A model generated the notes under the pieces. It had not been told where the DNA came from. It saw only the letters and a list, made by a program, of their open reading frames with translations, and did not search any database. The translations under genes were made by a program, and so were the position numbers. Source: Hyphomicrobiales bacterium (lineage in GTDB: Bacteria > Pseudomonadota > Alphaproteobacteria > Rhizobiales > Beijerinckiaceae). From it: 61,218 bases of DNA. Position 1 is the first letter of the stretch. Every line of letters starts with the position of its first letter. Below, piece after piece: positions 8,615-17,087 of the stretch. The stretch lies in the NCBI GenBank assembly GCA_026400535.1, contig JAPLOU010000067.1, positions 1-61,218 of the forward strand, read 5' to 3'.

Positions 8615-9573
8615 ACTTTGCAAAGTTTCACGGCGAGGGCCGCATTTCCATTGAGCAAGGGCCTGAACTGGTCCCAGGTCCCGATGAACTGCTCGTGCGC
8701 GTCAAAGCCTGCGCGCTTTGCGGAAGCGAGTTGAGGCAATGGCGCAACGGCTGGCCGGTGACGCCCGGGCATGAGATTTTTGGTGTGATCGATGCGCCAC
8801 AGCATCCAAGGCACGGTCAGAGGGTTGTCATCTACATTCCGGTCTTCTGTAACGCCTGCGATGACTGCAGTTCAGGGCGGACGCACTTGTGTTCATCCCG
8901 CACACTCATCGGTTGGCAACGCAACGGGGGCTATGCCGACCGGGTTGTTGCACCGGAGCGCTGCCTGCTTGAAGTCCCCGATGACATCAGCGACCGCCTG
9001 GCTCCCTTGTTGCTGGACGTGATCGGCACCACGGCCCACGGCATTCGTCTGGCGCAGAAAGTCGTTGATCACGGCAAGGCGCTGGTCGTCGGAGCTGGTC
9101 CCATCGGACTGGGCGCAATCCTTGTCCTGCGCAATCTGGGGTTTGGGCCGATCGAGGTGATTGATCCCGTCCGGTATCGCTCGGAGTTTGCCGCTTCCCT
9201 TGGCGCCAGCATAGCGATCGCCGAGAATGCCGCTTCGGGGCGCTACAGGATTGTTGTCGAGGCAAGCGGAAAAGATGCCGGGCGCCAACTGGCACTGGAA
9301 GCAGTGGGCCCGGATGGCGCTGTCATCCAGATCGGAGAATCAGATGCATGGTCCATCAAGGAGACGCGCTCGATCCGGTTGAAGGATTTCTATCTGATCC
9401 GATCCTTTTATTTTCCGCTTTCGGATTTCGCGCAGAATACCGAGATCCTGCGGAGTAATCGGCAAGATTTTGGCCGGCTTGTCGACGAAACGGTTCCACT
9501 GGAAGGCCTGGAGGGTCTGTTTGGCGTTTTCGGTCAAGGCAAGCGCCTCAAGCCTTTGATGTGCCCAGTATGA
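8611..9573 (+). CDS. Zinc-dependent alcohol/polyol dehydrogenase (MDR family)
   Basis: A 320-residue medium-chain dehydrogenase. The catalytic zinc ligands are visible (CALCGSE and GHEIFG). The four-Cys structural zinc lobe reads CNACDDC then a Cys seven residues on. The NAD-binding loop is VVGAGPIGLGA. Relatives oxidise sugar alcohols or sugars at C-2 or C-5. Within this operon it probably makes the ketose used by the kinase that follows. The true start is the ATG at 8611 (ATGA overlap); the frame remains open far upstream through the permease and must not be read from there. Confidence 0.88.
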   Translation: MNFAKFHGEGRISIEQGPELVPGPDELLVRVKACALCGSELRQWRNGWPVTPGHEIFGVIDAPQHPRHGQRVVIYIPVFCNACDDCSSGRTHLCSSRTLIGWQRNGGYADRVVAPERCLLEVPDDISDRLAPLLLDVIGTTAHGIRLAQKVVDHGKALVVGAGPIGLGAILVLRNLGFGPIEVIDPVRYRSEFAASLGASIAIAENAASGRYRIVVEASGKDAGRQLALEAVGPDGAVIQIGESDAWSIKETRSIRLKDFYLIRSFYFPLSDFAQNTEILRSNRQDFGRLVDETVPLEGLEGLFGVFGQGKRLKPLMCPV

Positions 9574-10478
9574 CGGGTCCACGTGTCGTCTGTGTCGGTA
9601 ATGTGGTCCGTGATGAGGTCTTCCACGTCGATGTCCTGCCTGCAGCAGGGGTCAAGACCGATGTTCTGCATTATGATGGCCGGTTTGGCGGCCCTGCAGC
9701 GACTGCTGCGGTCGCCATTGCCCATCTTGGCGGCCGTGCATCCTTCTGGGGCCGGGTTGGGACGGATCCGGCGGGTGAAGCCATTGCACAGGCCTTGTCT
9801 CGTCATGGGGTCGACCGGGAAGGACTGGCAACAGTGCCGGGCGCAAGGACAATCCGATCGATCGTGATCGTAGACGGATCGGGCGAGCGCAGCATCGCGG
9901 TTGATCGCACTGGCCTACCGGTAACCGCCGGTGCGGTGCCGGACAGTCTTCCACAGGATACCGCAATCGCGCTGGTGGATACCCGTTGGCCTGCCGGTGC
10001 CCTGGCAGCGCTGGCTTTGGCAAACAATCGCAATCTACCAACCGTCCTGGATGCCGATGGTGGCTCGGCGGCAGATATGGAGCGTCTCGTCTCTCGGGCG
10101 GATCACGTCATTTTCTCCGCCCAGGGCGCGCACGACTACGTGGGGCCGGGTAGCCCGGAAGATCAGCTGAAGCGGATGGCAGGTCTCCGAGCCCGTGCGA
10201 TTGCGATAACATGCGGTGGCGTGGGCAGCATTTGGATGATCGGCGGCAAAATCGTGCGCCTTCCAGCCTTCGCTGTCGAAGTACACGACACGACCGGCTG
10301 CGGAGACGTTTTCCATGGCGCCTATGCTCTCGCCGTGGCGGAGGGCAGGGAGATTGTTTGGGCTGCCCGGTTTGCATCGGCCGCGGCTGCCAGGAAAGCC
10401 GAGAACGGGGCAGGCTGGGAAGGCATGCCCGATAGATCAGCCGTCATTGAACTCATGTCGAAGGAGCGTCTCCCATGA
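9570..10478 (+). CDS. PfkB-family sugar kinase, sulfofructose-kinase-like
   Basis: A 302-residue ribokinase-fold kinase. The substrate-side GG motif reads FGGPAATAAVAIAHLGG and the catalytic anion-hole motif is DTTGCGDVFHGAYAL with the Asp base. By eye the closest family I recall is YihV, the sulfofructose kinase of E. coli: the GGPAATAAVA block, GRVGxDxxG, xVDxRWxxGA and VLDxD all align. Of the three YihV residues I remember as sulfonate binders (Lys27, Asn109, Arg138), the Lys (in VKTDV) and Arg (in DTRWP) are present, but the Asn position holds Val. A plain fructose, tagatose or gluconate-type kinase is therefore still possible. ATGA overlaps on both sides. Confidence 0.85.
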   Translation: MTGPRVVCVGNVVRDEVFHVDVLPAAGVKTDVLHYDGRFGGPAATAAVAIAHLGGRASFWGRVGTDPAGEAIAQALSRHGVDREGLATVPGARTIRSIVIVDGSGERSIAVDRTGLPVTAGAVPDSLPQDTAIALVDTRWPAGALAALALANNRNLPTVLDADGGSAADMERLVSRADHVIFSAQGAHDYVGPGSPEDQLKRMAGLRARAIAITCGGVGSIWMIGGKIVRLPAFAVEVHDTTGCGDVFHGAYALAVAEGREIVWAARFASAAAARKAENGAGWEGMPDRSAVIELMSKERLP

Positions 10479-11509
10479 CCAGCACAAGACAATCGGTTTC
10501 TCCTGGCAAACTGTGGGGCATGCGCCGTCTCGCTGATGAGCACGGTTTCTGGAAAATGGTCGCGATCGACCAACGGACGCCGATGTTTGGCCCCATCGCG
10601 GCAAAGCGTGGAACCGCCACTGCCCCGACAGAGGATGTTGTCCGGGTCAAGCGTCTATTGGCGCGTCATCTTACGGCGCAGTCCTCGGCACTGCTGATGG
10701 ACCCTCATCTCGCCTATCCTGACAGCATCGGTGAGTTGCCCGCGCACCGGGGCCTGATACTGTCTCACGAGCATTCTGAAACAGAAAATACGGCCGGTGG
10801 GCGCAAGAGCGTTCCCATCCCGGGCTGGTCCGTCGCGAAAGCCCGAAGGATTGGTGCCGATGCGGTCAAGGTTTTGGTTTGGTATCGGGCAGACGCCGCG
10901 CCCGACGTATGCGCGCATCAGGAAGCCTTTGTCCGTGCAGCTGCCGAAGAGTGTGCCAAGCATGACATCGTCATGCTTCTTGAGGTCCTTGTTTATCCCC
11001 TACCTGGCGAAGACCCGGCCACTCTGGCGCCTCGACGCACACAACTTGTCATCGACTCAATTCGACCGTTCTGCGATCCGGCGCTTGGCATCGACATCTA
11101 CAAGCTCGAGCCACCAGGTCCGATTCATGGCGTACCAGCTTCTGACAGCAAGGACGCAGCAACCTTGCAGCAAGCCTATGATCAAATGGCGGCGATGGTC
11201 CCCGGACCGTGGGTCATGCTGTCTGCAGGGGCCGGGGCCGACGACTTCGAGCAGTCGTTGCACTATGCCTACAGGGCAGGAGCTGCAGGATATCTGGCTG
11301 GACGGGCCATATGGTCCGAGGCCTTCGACGCATTCCCGGATTACGACAAGCTGGAGGCCCTTCTGAAGACGCGCAGTCGCGACATCCTTGATCGGCTCAA
11401 TGCATTGACCGACGCCAAGGCCGCACGCTGGCATGATCACAGGTTTTTTGGCGGTCAACATCCGGTTCCTGCGGTTGAACTGGGGGAGTTTCCCCGCACC
11501 TATGGTTGA
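10475..11509 (+). CDS. Class I ketose-(bis)phosphate aldolase, LacD/YihT family
   Basis: A 344-residue TIM-barrel aldolase, about 50 residues longer than E. coli YihT or LacD. Landmarks are VAIDQR near the start, ADAVKVLVWYR, the Schiff-base lysine segment DIYKLEPPG, PWVMLSAG, and the phosphate-gripping GYLAGRAIW. The family splits tagatose 1,6-bisphosphate (LacD) or 6-deoxy-6-sulfofructose 1-phosphate (YihT). It follows the kinase with an ATGA overlap, so kinase and aldolase form the lower half of a sugar pathway yielding DHAP and a second three-carbon product. It is the last gene of the operon. Confidence 0.82.
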   Translation: MTSTRQSVSPGKLWGMRRLADEHGFWKMVAIDQRTPMFGPIAAKRGTATAPTEDVVRVKRLLARHLTAQSSALLMDPHLAYPDSIGELPAHRGLILSHEHSETENTAGGRKSVPIPGWSVAKARRIGADAVKVLVWYRADAAPDVCAHQEAFVRAAAEECAKHDIVMLLEVLVYPLPGEDPATLAPRRTQLVIDSIRPFCDPALGIDIYKLEPPGPIHGVPASDSKDAATLQQAYDQMAAMVPGPWVMLSAGAGADDFEQSLHYAYRAGAAGYLAGRAIWSEAFDAFPDYDKLEALLKTRSRDILDRLNALTDAKAARWHDHRFFGGQHPVPAVELGEFPRTYG

Positions 11510-11621
11510 TGACGGGGGCAATGCGCACACGGCTTCTTCTCAGCCATCTGCATCGTTGCGGCCGTCGCATTCTGGTCATGATCAATGGGTCTCGAGTCGA
11601 GGACGGGCAGCGGGCGAGCCG

Positions 11622-11898
11622 AGAATGCTCCTGCTGGGTCTTCCGGTGACCGTCCGGGTTCCGGCACCGTCGGTATCATTCTGGATGCCGGCCTCGCAGC
11701 AACATCGGCCAATCTGCTTCTTGGGGGGGCGTGAGCCTTGGCTGCCGGGCTGGCCACAGGAAGCGCAAGTTGCCGATTGAACTCTTGAAGACGGTGATCC
11801 GGCGTTCTGTTCCATGGCTTCAATTGATTGAGCCGTACATCCGCCCAGATCGGTTGAATGCCGTGACGGGACGCAGCGCCGAGGCATTGATCGAAATT
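11622..11898 (+). pseudogene. Frameshifted ExoD-like membrane-protein remnant
   Basis: No intact gene is present, but three reading frames in turn give pieces of an ExoD-type exopolysaccharide-synthesis protein: MLLLGLPVTV, then PGSGTVGIIL, then GREPWLPGW. Finally LPIELLKTVIRRSVPWLQL with IEPYIRPDRLNAVTGR appears. Joined, they follow the order of the family (PPGTS-type loop, PWLP, then PWLxxLExxxRPR and TG). At least three frameshifts are needed, and both the N-terminal half and the C-terminal membrane part are missing. The rest of the gap, 11510-11621 and 11899-12160, holds nothing I recognise. Confidence 0.5.
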
Positions 11899-12193
11899 CC
11901 AAGGGTTGCGCACGACGGGCCGAGCTTGGGCAGTCATCATCAGCTGTCCGCAATCATCGGAATGATGTCCACAATGGCCCGGAATCTGTGTCCGCATTGC
12001 CGCGGAATCCGCACGCAATCGCACCCTGCCGCCGCAACCGGATTGGTACTTCTCCTGCCCGTAGGGGAAAATCCAGCGCCGGAAAACGATACGCAGCGCT
12101 CGATGAAGCGGGGGGCGTGGGTCCCCTTGCGTTGCTCCGACGGTGCCCGGCTGCGACAATAAAGCCCCTTTCGGCAGGCATGGCATATTCTGT

Positions 12194-12221
12194 ATTTTCT
12201 GAAAATTCTGAAATTTGAGAA
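12194..12221. promoter_or_regulatory. A+T-rich palindromes before the cyd regulator
   Basis: ATTTTC-T-GAAAAT at 12194-12206 is a perfect 13 bp palindrome. It is followed directly by TTCTGAAATTTGAGAA, a near-palindrome with two mismatches. Together they cover the 34 bases just upstream of the ATG at 12228, in otherwise GC-rich DNA. This is the expected place for an autoregulatory operator or an oxygen-responsive site controlling the regulator-cydAB unit. Confidence 0.5.
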
Positions 12222-12227
12222 AACCCC

Positions 12228-12806
12228 ATGAACCTTCCTCCGTTGTGTGAAGCCTTCGTCCTGCACTTCGGCGAAATGGGCAGCCGCTGGGGCATCAACC
12301 GGACGGTGGGCCAAATCTATGCCGTTCTCTTCATTGCCGAGCATCCGCTGTGTGCCGATGATATCGTCGAACGGCTCGGCGTCTCCCGTTCCAATGTCTC
12401 GATGGGCCTGAAAGAGCTTCAAAGCTGGAACCTGGTCCGGCAACGTCAGGTCCATGGCGACCGCCGCGAGTTCTTCAGCACCCCGGATGACATCTACGCG
12501 ATCGTCCGGACGCTCGTTGAGGAACGCAAGAAGCGGGAAATTGACCCGACGCTGTCGATGCTGCGCGAATTGCTGATGCAAGCGCCCGGAACGCCGCAGG
12601 AACGACATGCCCAGGCGCGTCTCAAGGACATGCATGAACTGATCGAATTGCTGACGAACTGGTATGCTGACGTCCAGAAGCTCGAGACCGAGCGGCTGAT
12701 ACAGCTTCTCAGCCTCGGCTCGAAGGTCGTCAAGGCTCTCGAGATGAAGGACCGCCTCTTCACGGTCCCGGGCGGCAAGACCCGATCCACCAACCACAAC
12801 AGCTGA
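12228..12806 (+). CDS. GbsR/MarR-type transcriptional regulator of the bd oxidase operon
   Basis: A 192-residue winged-helix protein. The HTH reads CADDIVERLGVSRSNVSMGLKEL, followed by a wing (RQVHGDRREFF) and a long helical C-terminal part likely used for dimerisation. The N-terminal GxNRTVGQIYAVLF is typical of the GbsR/OpcR branch of MarR-like proteins. It sits 18 bp upstream of cydA, the same strand, and is probably its dedicated regulator. The effector is unknown. Confidence 0.85.
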   Translation: MNLPPLCEAFVLHFGEMGSRWGINRTVGQIYAVLFIAEHPLCADDIVERLGVSRSNVSMGLKELQSWNLVRQRQVHGDRREFFSTPDDIYAIVRTLVEERKKREIDPTLSMLRELLMQAPGTPQERHAQARLKDMHELIELLTNWYADVQKLETERLIQLLSLGSKVVKALEMKDRLFTVPGGKTRSTNHNS

Positions 12807-12824
12807 GGCCGAGGACATTCTGTG

Positions 12825-14216
12825 ATGGACCCGATCCTGCTCGCCCGCATCCAGTTTGGTGCCAATATCTCGTTTCACATCCTGTTCCCGACCATCACGA
12901 TTGCGCTTGGTTGGGTGCTCCTGCTGTTCAAGGTGATGTTCAACCGCACCGGTGAGGACAAGTGGATGAACGCCTACCGGTTCTGGGTGAAGGTGTTCGC
13001 GCTGTCATTTGCCCTCGGCGTGGTGTCCGGAATCACCATGAGCTTCCAGTTCGGCACCAACTGGCCGGGTTTCATGGAAAGGGTCGGCAACATTGCCGGG
13101 CCGCTGCTGGCCTACGAGGTGCTGACAGCCTTCTTCCTGGAAGCGACATTCCTCGGCATCATGTTGTTTGGCTTCCGGAAGGTGCCGAACTGGGTTCACA
13201 CGTTGGCGACGTTCCTGGTTGCGTTCGGCACCACCATGTCAGCCTTCTGGATCCTCGTTCTGAACTCGTGGATGCATACCCCCGCCGGTCATGAGATGCG
13301 CGACGGCGTCGCCTTTGCCATCGACTGGGTGGCCATCATCTTCAATCCGTCGCTGCCCTACAGGCTGGCGCACATGCTGCTTGCCTCCGGCCTGACCTGC
13401 GGCTTCCTGATAGCGGGTCTGTCAGCCTGGCGCTGGCTGAAGCATGATCGCGGACCCGATGTCATGATCGCCCTTAGGACGGGTATCACCATCGGCGCGC
13501 TTCTGATCCCGGTTCAGATCATTGTGGGCGACATGCACGGGCTCAACACGCTGAAGCATCAACCTGCGAAAGTCGCGGCCATGGAAGCGAACTGGGAGAC
13601 GCGCGGAAATGTGCCGCTGGTGCTGTTCGCGATCCCGAACGAGCGTGAGCGCCGCAACGCGCTGGAGATTGCCATCCCGAACGGGGCGAGCCTGATTCTC
13701 AAGCATGATCCCGCCGGAATCGTCCCTGGACTGAATGAATTCGTCAGAGCCGACGGCACACGCCTGCATCCGCCGGTCGCGCCCGTGTTCTATGCTTTCC
13801 GGATCATGGTGGGCATCGGCATGCTGATGTTGCTACTGTCCTGGGCAAGTGGCTGGAGGCTATGGCGCAGGGGCGACATCACGGCACCTCTGGCTTGGCT
13901 GCTGGTCGGGATGACCTTTTCAGGCTGGGTGGCGACGCTGGCCGGCTGGTACGTTACGGAAATCGGGCGCCAGCCATGGCTGGTCACAGGCGTCCTGACG
14001 ACGGCTGAGGCCGCCTCAAAGGTGCCGGCTGGTATGATTGCGTCAACGCTCGCGATGTATCTGGCCATCTATGTCGCGCTGATTGCGGCTTACATCTCGG
14101 TGTTGTTCCATCTGGCAGGCAAGGGGCTCAAGGGTGTCGCAGGGCCGGCCGGCCTTGGTGTGAGCAAGGGAGGTGCGCCCGTGCATCCGCGTGGCGCAAC
14201 GGCCAGGAACGGCTGA
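12825..14216 (+). CDS. cydA: Cytochrome bd-type quinol oxidase subunit I (CIO type)
   Basis: Subunit I carries the quinol site and haems b558, b595 and d, reducing oxygen to water at high affinity. ARIQFGANISFHILFP holds the first haem His and YRLAHMLLASG the second. The Q loop after KHQPAKVAAMEANWET is short, as in cyanide-insensitive oxidases (CioA) rather than E. coli CydA. The length of about 463 residues also fits CIO. A GTG at 12822 directly precedes the ATG at 12825; GAGGA lies 9 bases before the ATG. cydB follows after 10 bp. Confidence 0.93.
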   Translation: MDPILLARIQFGANISFHILFPTITIALGWVLLLFKVMFNRTGEDKWMNAYRFWVKVFALSFALGVVSGITMSFQFGTNWPGFMERVGNIAGPLLAYEVLTAFFLEATFLGIMLFGFRKVPNWVHTLATFLVAFGTTMSAFWILVLNSWMHTPAGHEMRDGVAFAIDWVAIIFNPSLPYRLAHMLLASGLTCGFLIAGLSAWRWLKHDRGPDVMIALRTGITIGALLIPVQIIVGDMHGLNTLKHQPAKVAAMEANWETRGNVPLVLFAIPNERERRNALEIAIPNGASLILKHDPAGIVPGLNEFVRADGTRLHPPVAPVFYAFRIMVGIGMLMLLLSWASGWRLWRRGDITAPLAWLLVGMTFSGWVATLAGWYVTEIGRQPWLVTGVLTTAEAASKVPAGMIASTLAMYLAIYVALIAAYISVLFHLAGKGLKGVAGPAGLGVSKGGAPVHPRGATARNG

Positions 14217-14226
14217 GGGATCCATC

Positions 14227-15234
14227 ATGCCGGCTCTTCTGGACGGACAGACCCTCCCACTCATTTTCGCTGCCCTGATGGGCATCGCGATCCTGGCCTA
14301 TGTCATCCTTGATGGCTACGATCTGGGCGTTGGCATGCTGATGGCACTTGCGGACAGGCAGGAGCGCGACCGGATGGTGGCCACTATCGGCCCGTTCTGG
14401 GATGCCAACGAAACTTGGCTGGTGCTGGGGATCGGTCTGCTGCTCGTGGCTTTCCCCACCGCGCACGGCATGGTGCTTCAGGCGCTTTATCTGCCGGTGG
14501 CCCTGATGCTGCTCGGGTTGACCCTTCGCGGAGTCGCGTTTGAGTTCCGGGTCAAGGCTCAGGAGCAGTACCAACGCTGGTGGGATTGGGCTTTTGTCGG
14601 TGGTTCGGCTTTGTCGGCTCTGACCCAGGGCTACATGCTTGGCCTTTACATCATGGGTTTCCAGGAAGGCTGGCTGACGCACGCCTTCGCCATCGGGGCC
14701 GCAGCCGGCCTTGCGGCAGCCTACGGCTTCATGGGCGCCACTTGGCTGGTGGGCAAGACTGACGGCGATCTGCAGGCCCGGGCCGTACGCTGGACACGCC
14801 TGACGCTGGTGGCCACGGCCATCGGGATGGTGGCCGTCTCGCTGGCGACGCCGCTGGTCAGCCCTCGCATTTTCGAGCGCTGGTTTTCTTTCCCGAACAT
14901 GATCGGTCTGATGCCCATCCCGCTGATGACCGCCGCGCTCTTTGTGGCACTCTGGGTATTCCTCAGGCGGATGCCGAGGCTGGACCATTCGCTGGACTTC
15001 GTGCCGTTCATGGGCGCGATGAGCTTGTTTGTCCTCGGCTTTCTGGGGCTCGCCTACTCGTTCTATCCCTACATCGTTCCCGAGAAACTGACGATCTGGC
15101 AGGCTGCCAGCTCGCCCGAAAGTCTGGTCATCATCCTGATGGGTGCGCTTGTCGTGCTGCCCTTCATCGCGTGCTATACGGCATTCAGCTACTATGTCTT
15201 CCGAGGCAAGGCGACCGAGTTGCGCTACGACTGA
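14227..15234 (+). CDS. cydB: Cytochrome bd-type quinol oxidase subunit II
   Basis: Membrane partner of subunit I, 335 residues, with eight to nine hydrophobic segments. The opening YVILDGYDLGVGML and the GPFWDANETWLVLG segment are diagnostic. YSFYPYIVPEKLTIWQAASSPESL near the end is also conserved. The ATG at 14227 has GAGGGA before it; the frame is open further upstream inside cydA but those starts lack a ribosome site. No cydX, DUF2474 or cydDC gene follows. Confidence 0.95.
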   Translation: MPALLDGQTLPLIFAALMGIAILAYVILDGYDLGVGMLMALADRQERDRMVATIGPFWDANETWLVLGIGLLLVAFPTAHGMVLQALYLPVALMLLGLTLRGVAFEFRVKAQEQYQRWWDWAFVGGSALSALTQGYMLGLYIMGFQEGWLTHAFAIGAAAGLAAAYGFMGATWLVGKTDGDLQARAVRWTRLTLVATAIGMVAVSLATPLVSPRIFERWFSFPNMIGLMPIPLMTAALFVALWVFLRRMPRLDHSLDFVPFMGAMSLFVLGFLGLAYSFYPYIVPEKLTIWQAASSPESLVIILMGALVVLPFIACYTAFSYYVFRGKATELRYD

Positions 15235-15516
15235 CGCGTGCTGATGTTCATCATCGGGAAGCCGGCAGACGCCGCGCCTTCGATCAGCCACCAGACGGGC
15301 AGCATCTTGACCGGCTGCATGACGCGCCCGCGCCCGCGCCCGCATGTGTCCGACGACGCCCGGCATCCTGTTTTTCTCCAGACGAGAACCTGTCCTTGGC
15401 CAACCGAAGCTGTCAGTCAGCGCTGAAGAGTGCCCGGGAGAACCGGCAAGAAGCGCGTGAGGGCGATCGTGCCGATCAGATCATCCACGCCTCTTCAGCG
15501 AGGCCCGGCGATCCGC
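15235..15516. other. Intergenic gap between convergent cydB and the aminotransferase
   Basis: About 280 bases between two genes that end toward each other. It contains a small GCGCCC-type hexamer run near 15325-15340 and short open frames with no recognisable product. No hairpin with a T tract was seen. Confidence 0.4.
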
Positions 15517-16896
15517 TTAGGCGAGGAGACCCTCGGCATGGGCCCAGTTCTGTGTCTTGACCAGTGCGCGCTCGTAGCGAGCGAACAACTCGTCGATCTC
15601 CGCTTCCGAAATGATCAGCGGCGGGCAGAAGGCCACGCGGTCACCGGCCAGATTGCGCAGGATCAGCCCCTGCTCCTGGGCGAAGGCGCAGGACTTGGCG
15701 GCCACGGCCTTCTTCACGTCGAACTGCTCGCGGGTGTGCTTGTTGCGGACGAACTCGATTCCGCCGATCAGGCCGACGCCGCGCGCTTCGCCGATCATCG
15801 GATGCTCGCGCAAGCTTTCGAGCCGCGCCAGGAAGCGCGGGGCCACCTTGCGCACGTGATCGATGATCTTGTCGCGATGGTAGATCTCCAGCGTCTTCAG
15901 CGCCACAGCGCAGCCGACAGGGTGGCCCGAATAGGTGTTGCCATGGCCGAAGGTGCCGATCTTGCGGCTCTGATCGACCAGCACGTCATGCATGTGTTCG
16001 GGGATGAAGATGGCGCTCAGCGGGAAATAGGCCGAGGTCAGTGCCTTGGCGCAGGAGATGGTGTCGGGCTTGCAGTCCAAGGTCGTCGATCCGAACCAGT
16101 TGCCGGTGCGGCCGAAACCGGTGATGACCTCATCGGCGATCATCAGCACATCGTACTTGTTCAGCACGGCCTGAATCGCCGGAAAATAGCCCTTTGGCGG
16201 CACGATGGCGCCGCCGGCGCCCATGACCGGCTCTGCGATGAAGGCTGCCACCGTGTCCGGCCCTTCGCGCAGGATCATCTCCTCCAGTTCCGCCGCCATG
16301 CGCGCCGAGAAGGCTTCCTCCGTCTCGCCCTCATGGCCGAAGCGGTAGTGATGCGGGCATGAGGTGTGCAGGATGCCCTGGATCGGCAGGTCGAAGTCGA
16401 TGTGGTTGTAGGGCAGGCCGGTGAGCGAGGCCGAGGCCACGGTGACGCCGTGATAGCCCTTGAGGCGGGCGATGAATTTCTTCTTCTTCGGGCGGCCGAG
16501 CGCATTGTTCATGTACCAGATCATCTTGATCTGGGTGTCATTCGCGTCCGAGCCGGACGAGCCGTAGTAGATCTTCGAGACCGGCATGGGCGCGATCTCC
16601 TTGAGCTTCTCGGCCAGTTCGATGGCCGGGTCATGGCTGCGGCCGGAAAACAGATGGGCGAAAGGCAGTTTGGCCATCTGTTCGCGCGCTGCTTCGACCA
16701 GCTCGCCGTTTGAATAGCCGAGCGAGGTGCACCACAGGCCCGAAAGCCCTTCGATGTAATCGCGCCCCGCGCTGTCGAAAACACGCACGCCCTGCCCTCG
16801 CTCTAGCACCAGTGGGCCGACCTCGCGGTGCTGCGCCAGGTTGGTGTAGGGATGGACGAGTGTCTCAATGTCGCGGACTTGGGCGTTGGTGAGCAT
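15517..16896 (-). CDS. Class III omega-aminotransferase (PLP dependent)
   Basis: A 459-residue fold-type I aminotransferase. Landmarks are LSGLWCTSLGYSN, YGSSGSDANDTQIK, the PLP-gripping IADEVITGFGRTG, and Lys284 in SCAKALTSAY, which forms the internal aldimine. These features place it with the omega-amino acid or amine:pyruvate enzymes (putrescine, beta-alanine, taurine and similar amino donors). The true start is the ATG at 16896 with GAAGAGG before it; the frame runs open far upstream without meaning. It is divergent from the NAD-kinase and P-protein operon and probably shares its control region and pathway. Confidence 0.9.
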   Translation of the reverse strand: MLTNAQVRDIETLVHPYTNLAQHREVGPLVLERGQGVRVFDSAGRDYIEGLSGLWCTSLGYSNGELVEAAREQMAKLPFAHLFSGRSHDPAIELAEKLKEIAPMPVSKIYYGSSGSDANDTQIKMIWYMNNALGRPKKKKFIARLKGYHGVTVASASLTGLPYNHIDFDLPIQGILHTSCPHHYRFGHEGETEEAFSARMAAELEEMILREGPDTVAAFIAEPVMGAGGAIVPPKGYFPAIQAVLNKYDVLMIADEVITGFGRTGNWFGSTTLDCKPDTISCAKALTSAYFPLSAIFIPEHMHDVLVDQSRKIGTFGHGNTYSGHPVGCAVALKTLEIYHRDKIIDHVRKVAPRFLARLESLREHPMIGEARGVGLIGGIEFVRNKHTREQFDVKKAVAAKSCAFAQEQGLILRNLAGDRVAFCPPLIISEAEIDELFARYERALVKTQNWAHAEGLLA

Positions 16897-17059
16897 GATG
16901 TGAACCTCTTCGAGGATCACAGGTTTGACGGGTTCGCGGCAAAGCACAACCCCCAGAAGCGGATACGGGGGTCGTGCAGGGTGCGGTGACGCACAAGGCT
17001 GGCTGTCCGTGCCGTGCTCCCGGGCCCCGGATCGGGCGGTTTTCCCGCTGGCGAGGCCC

Positions 17060-17087
17060 TTGCGACGGGGCACAGGACTTGTATGAT
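17060..17087 (+). promoter_or_regulatory. Candidate sigma-70 promoter for the NAD-kinase/P-protein operon
   Basis: TTGCGA at 17060-17065 and TATGAT at 17082-17087 are separated by 16 bases. Transcription would start near 17093-17096, almost on the ATG at 17094. Either the message is nearly leaderless or the true start codon lies further in. Confidence 0.45.

Noticed and set aside
4832..11509. Calling this a complete sulfoquinovose (sulfo-EMP) operon
   Set aside because: Sulfoquinovosidase, isomerase, sulfolactaldehyde reductase and sulfonate exporter are all missing, and one sulfonate-binding residue of the kinase is changed. Kept only as a hypothesis.
15320..15345. Repeats of a GCGCCC hexamer as a possible repeat array
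   Set aside because: Only about three units without spacers; ordinary GC-rich slippage, not a CRISPR or regulatory array. No CRISPR array was seen anywhere in the window.
14128..15366. A 412-residue open frame on the minus strand opposite cydB
   Set aside because: It is the mirror of a high-GC coding region, rich in Arg, His, Gln and Asp with no domain. cydB on the plus strand is certain.
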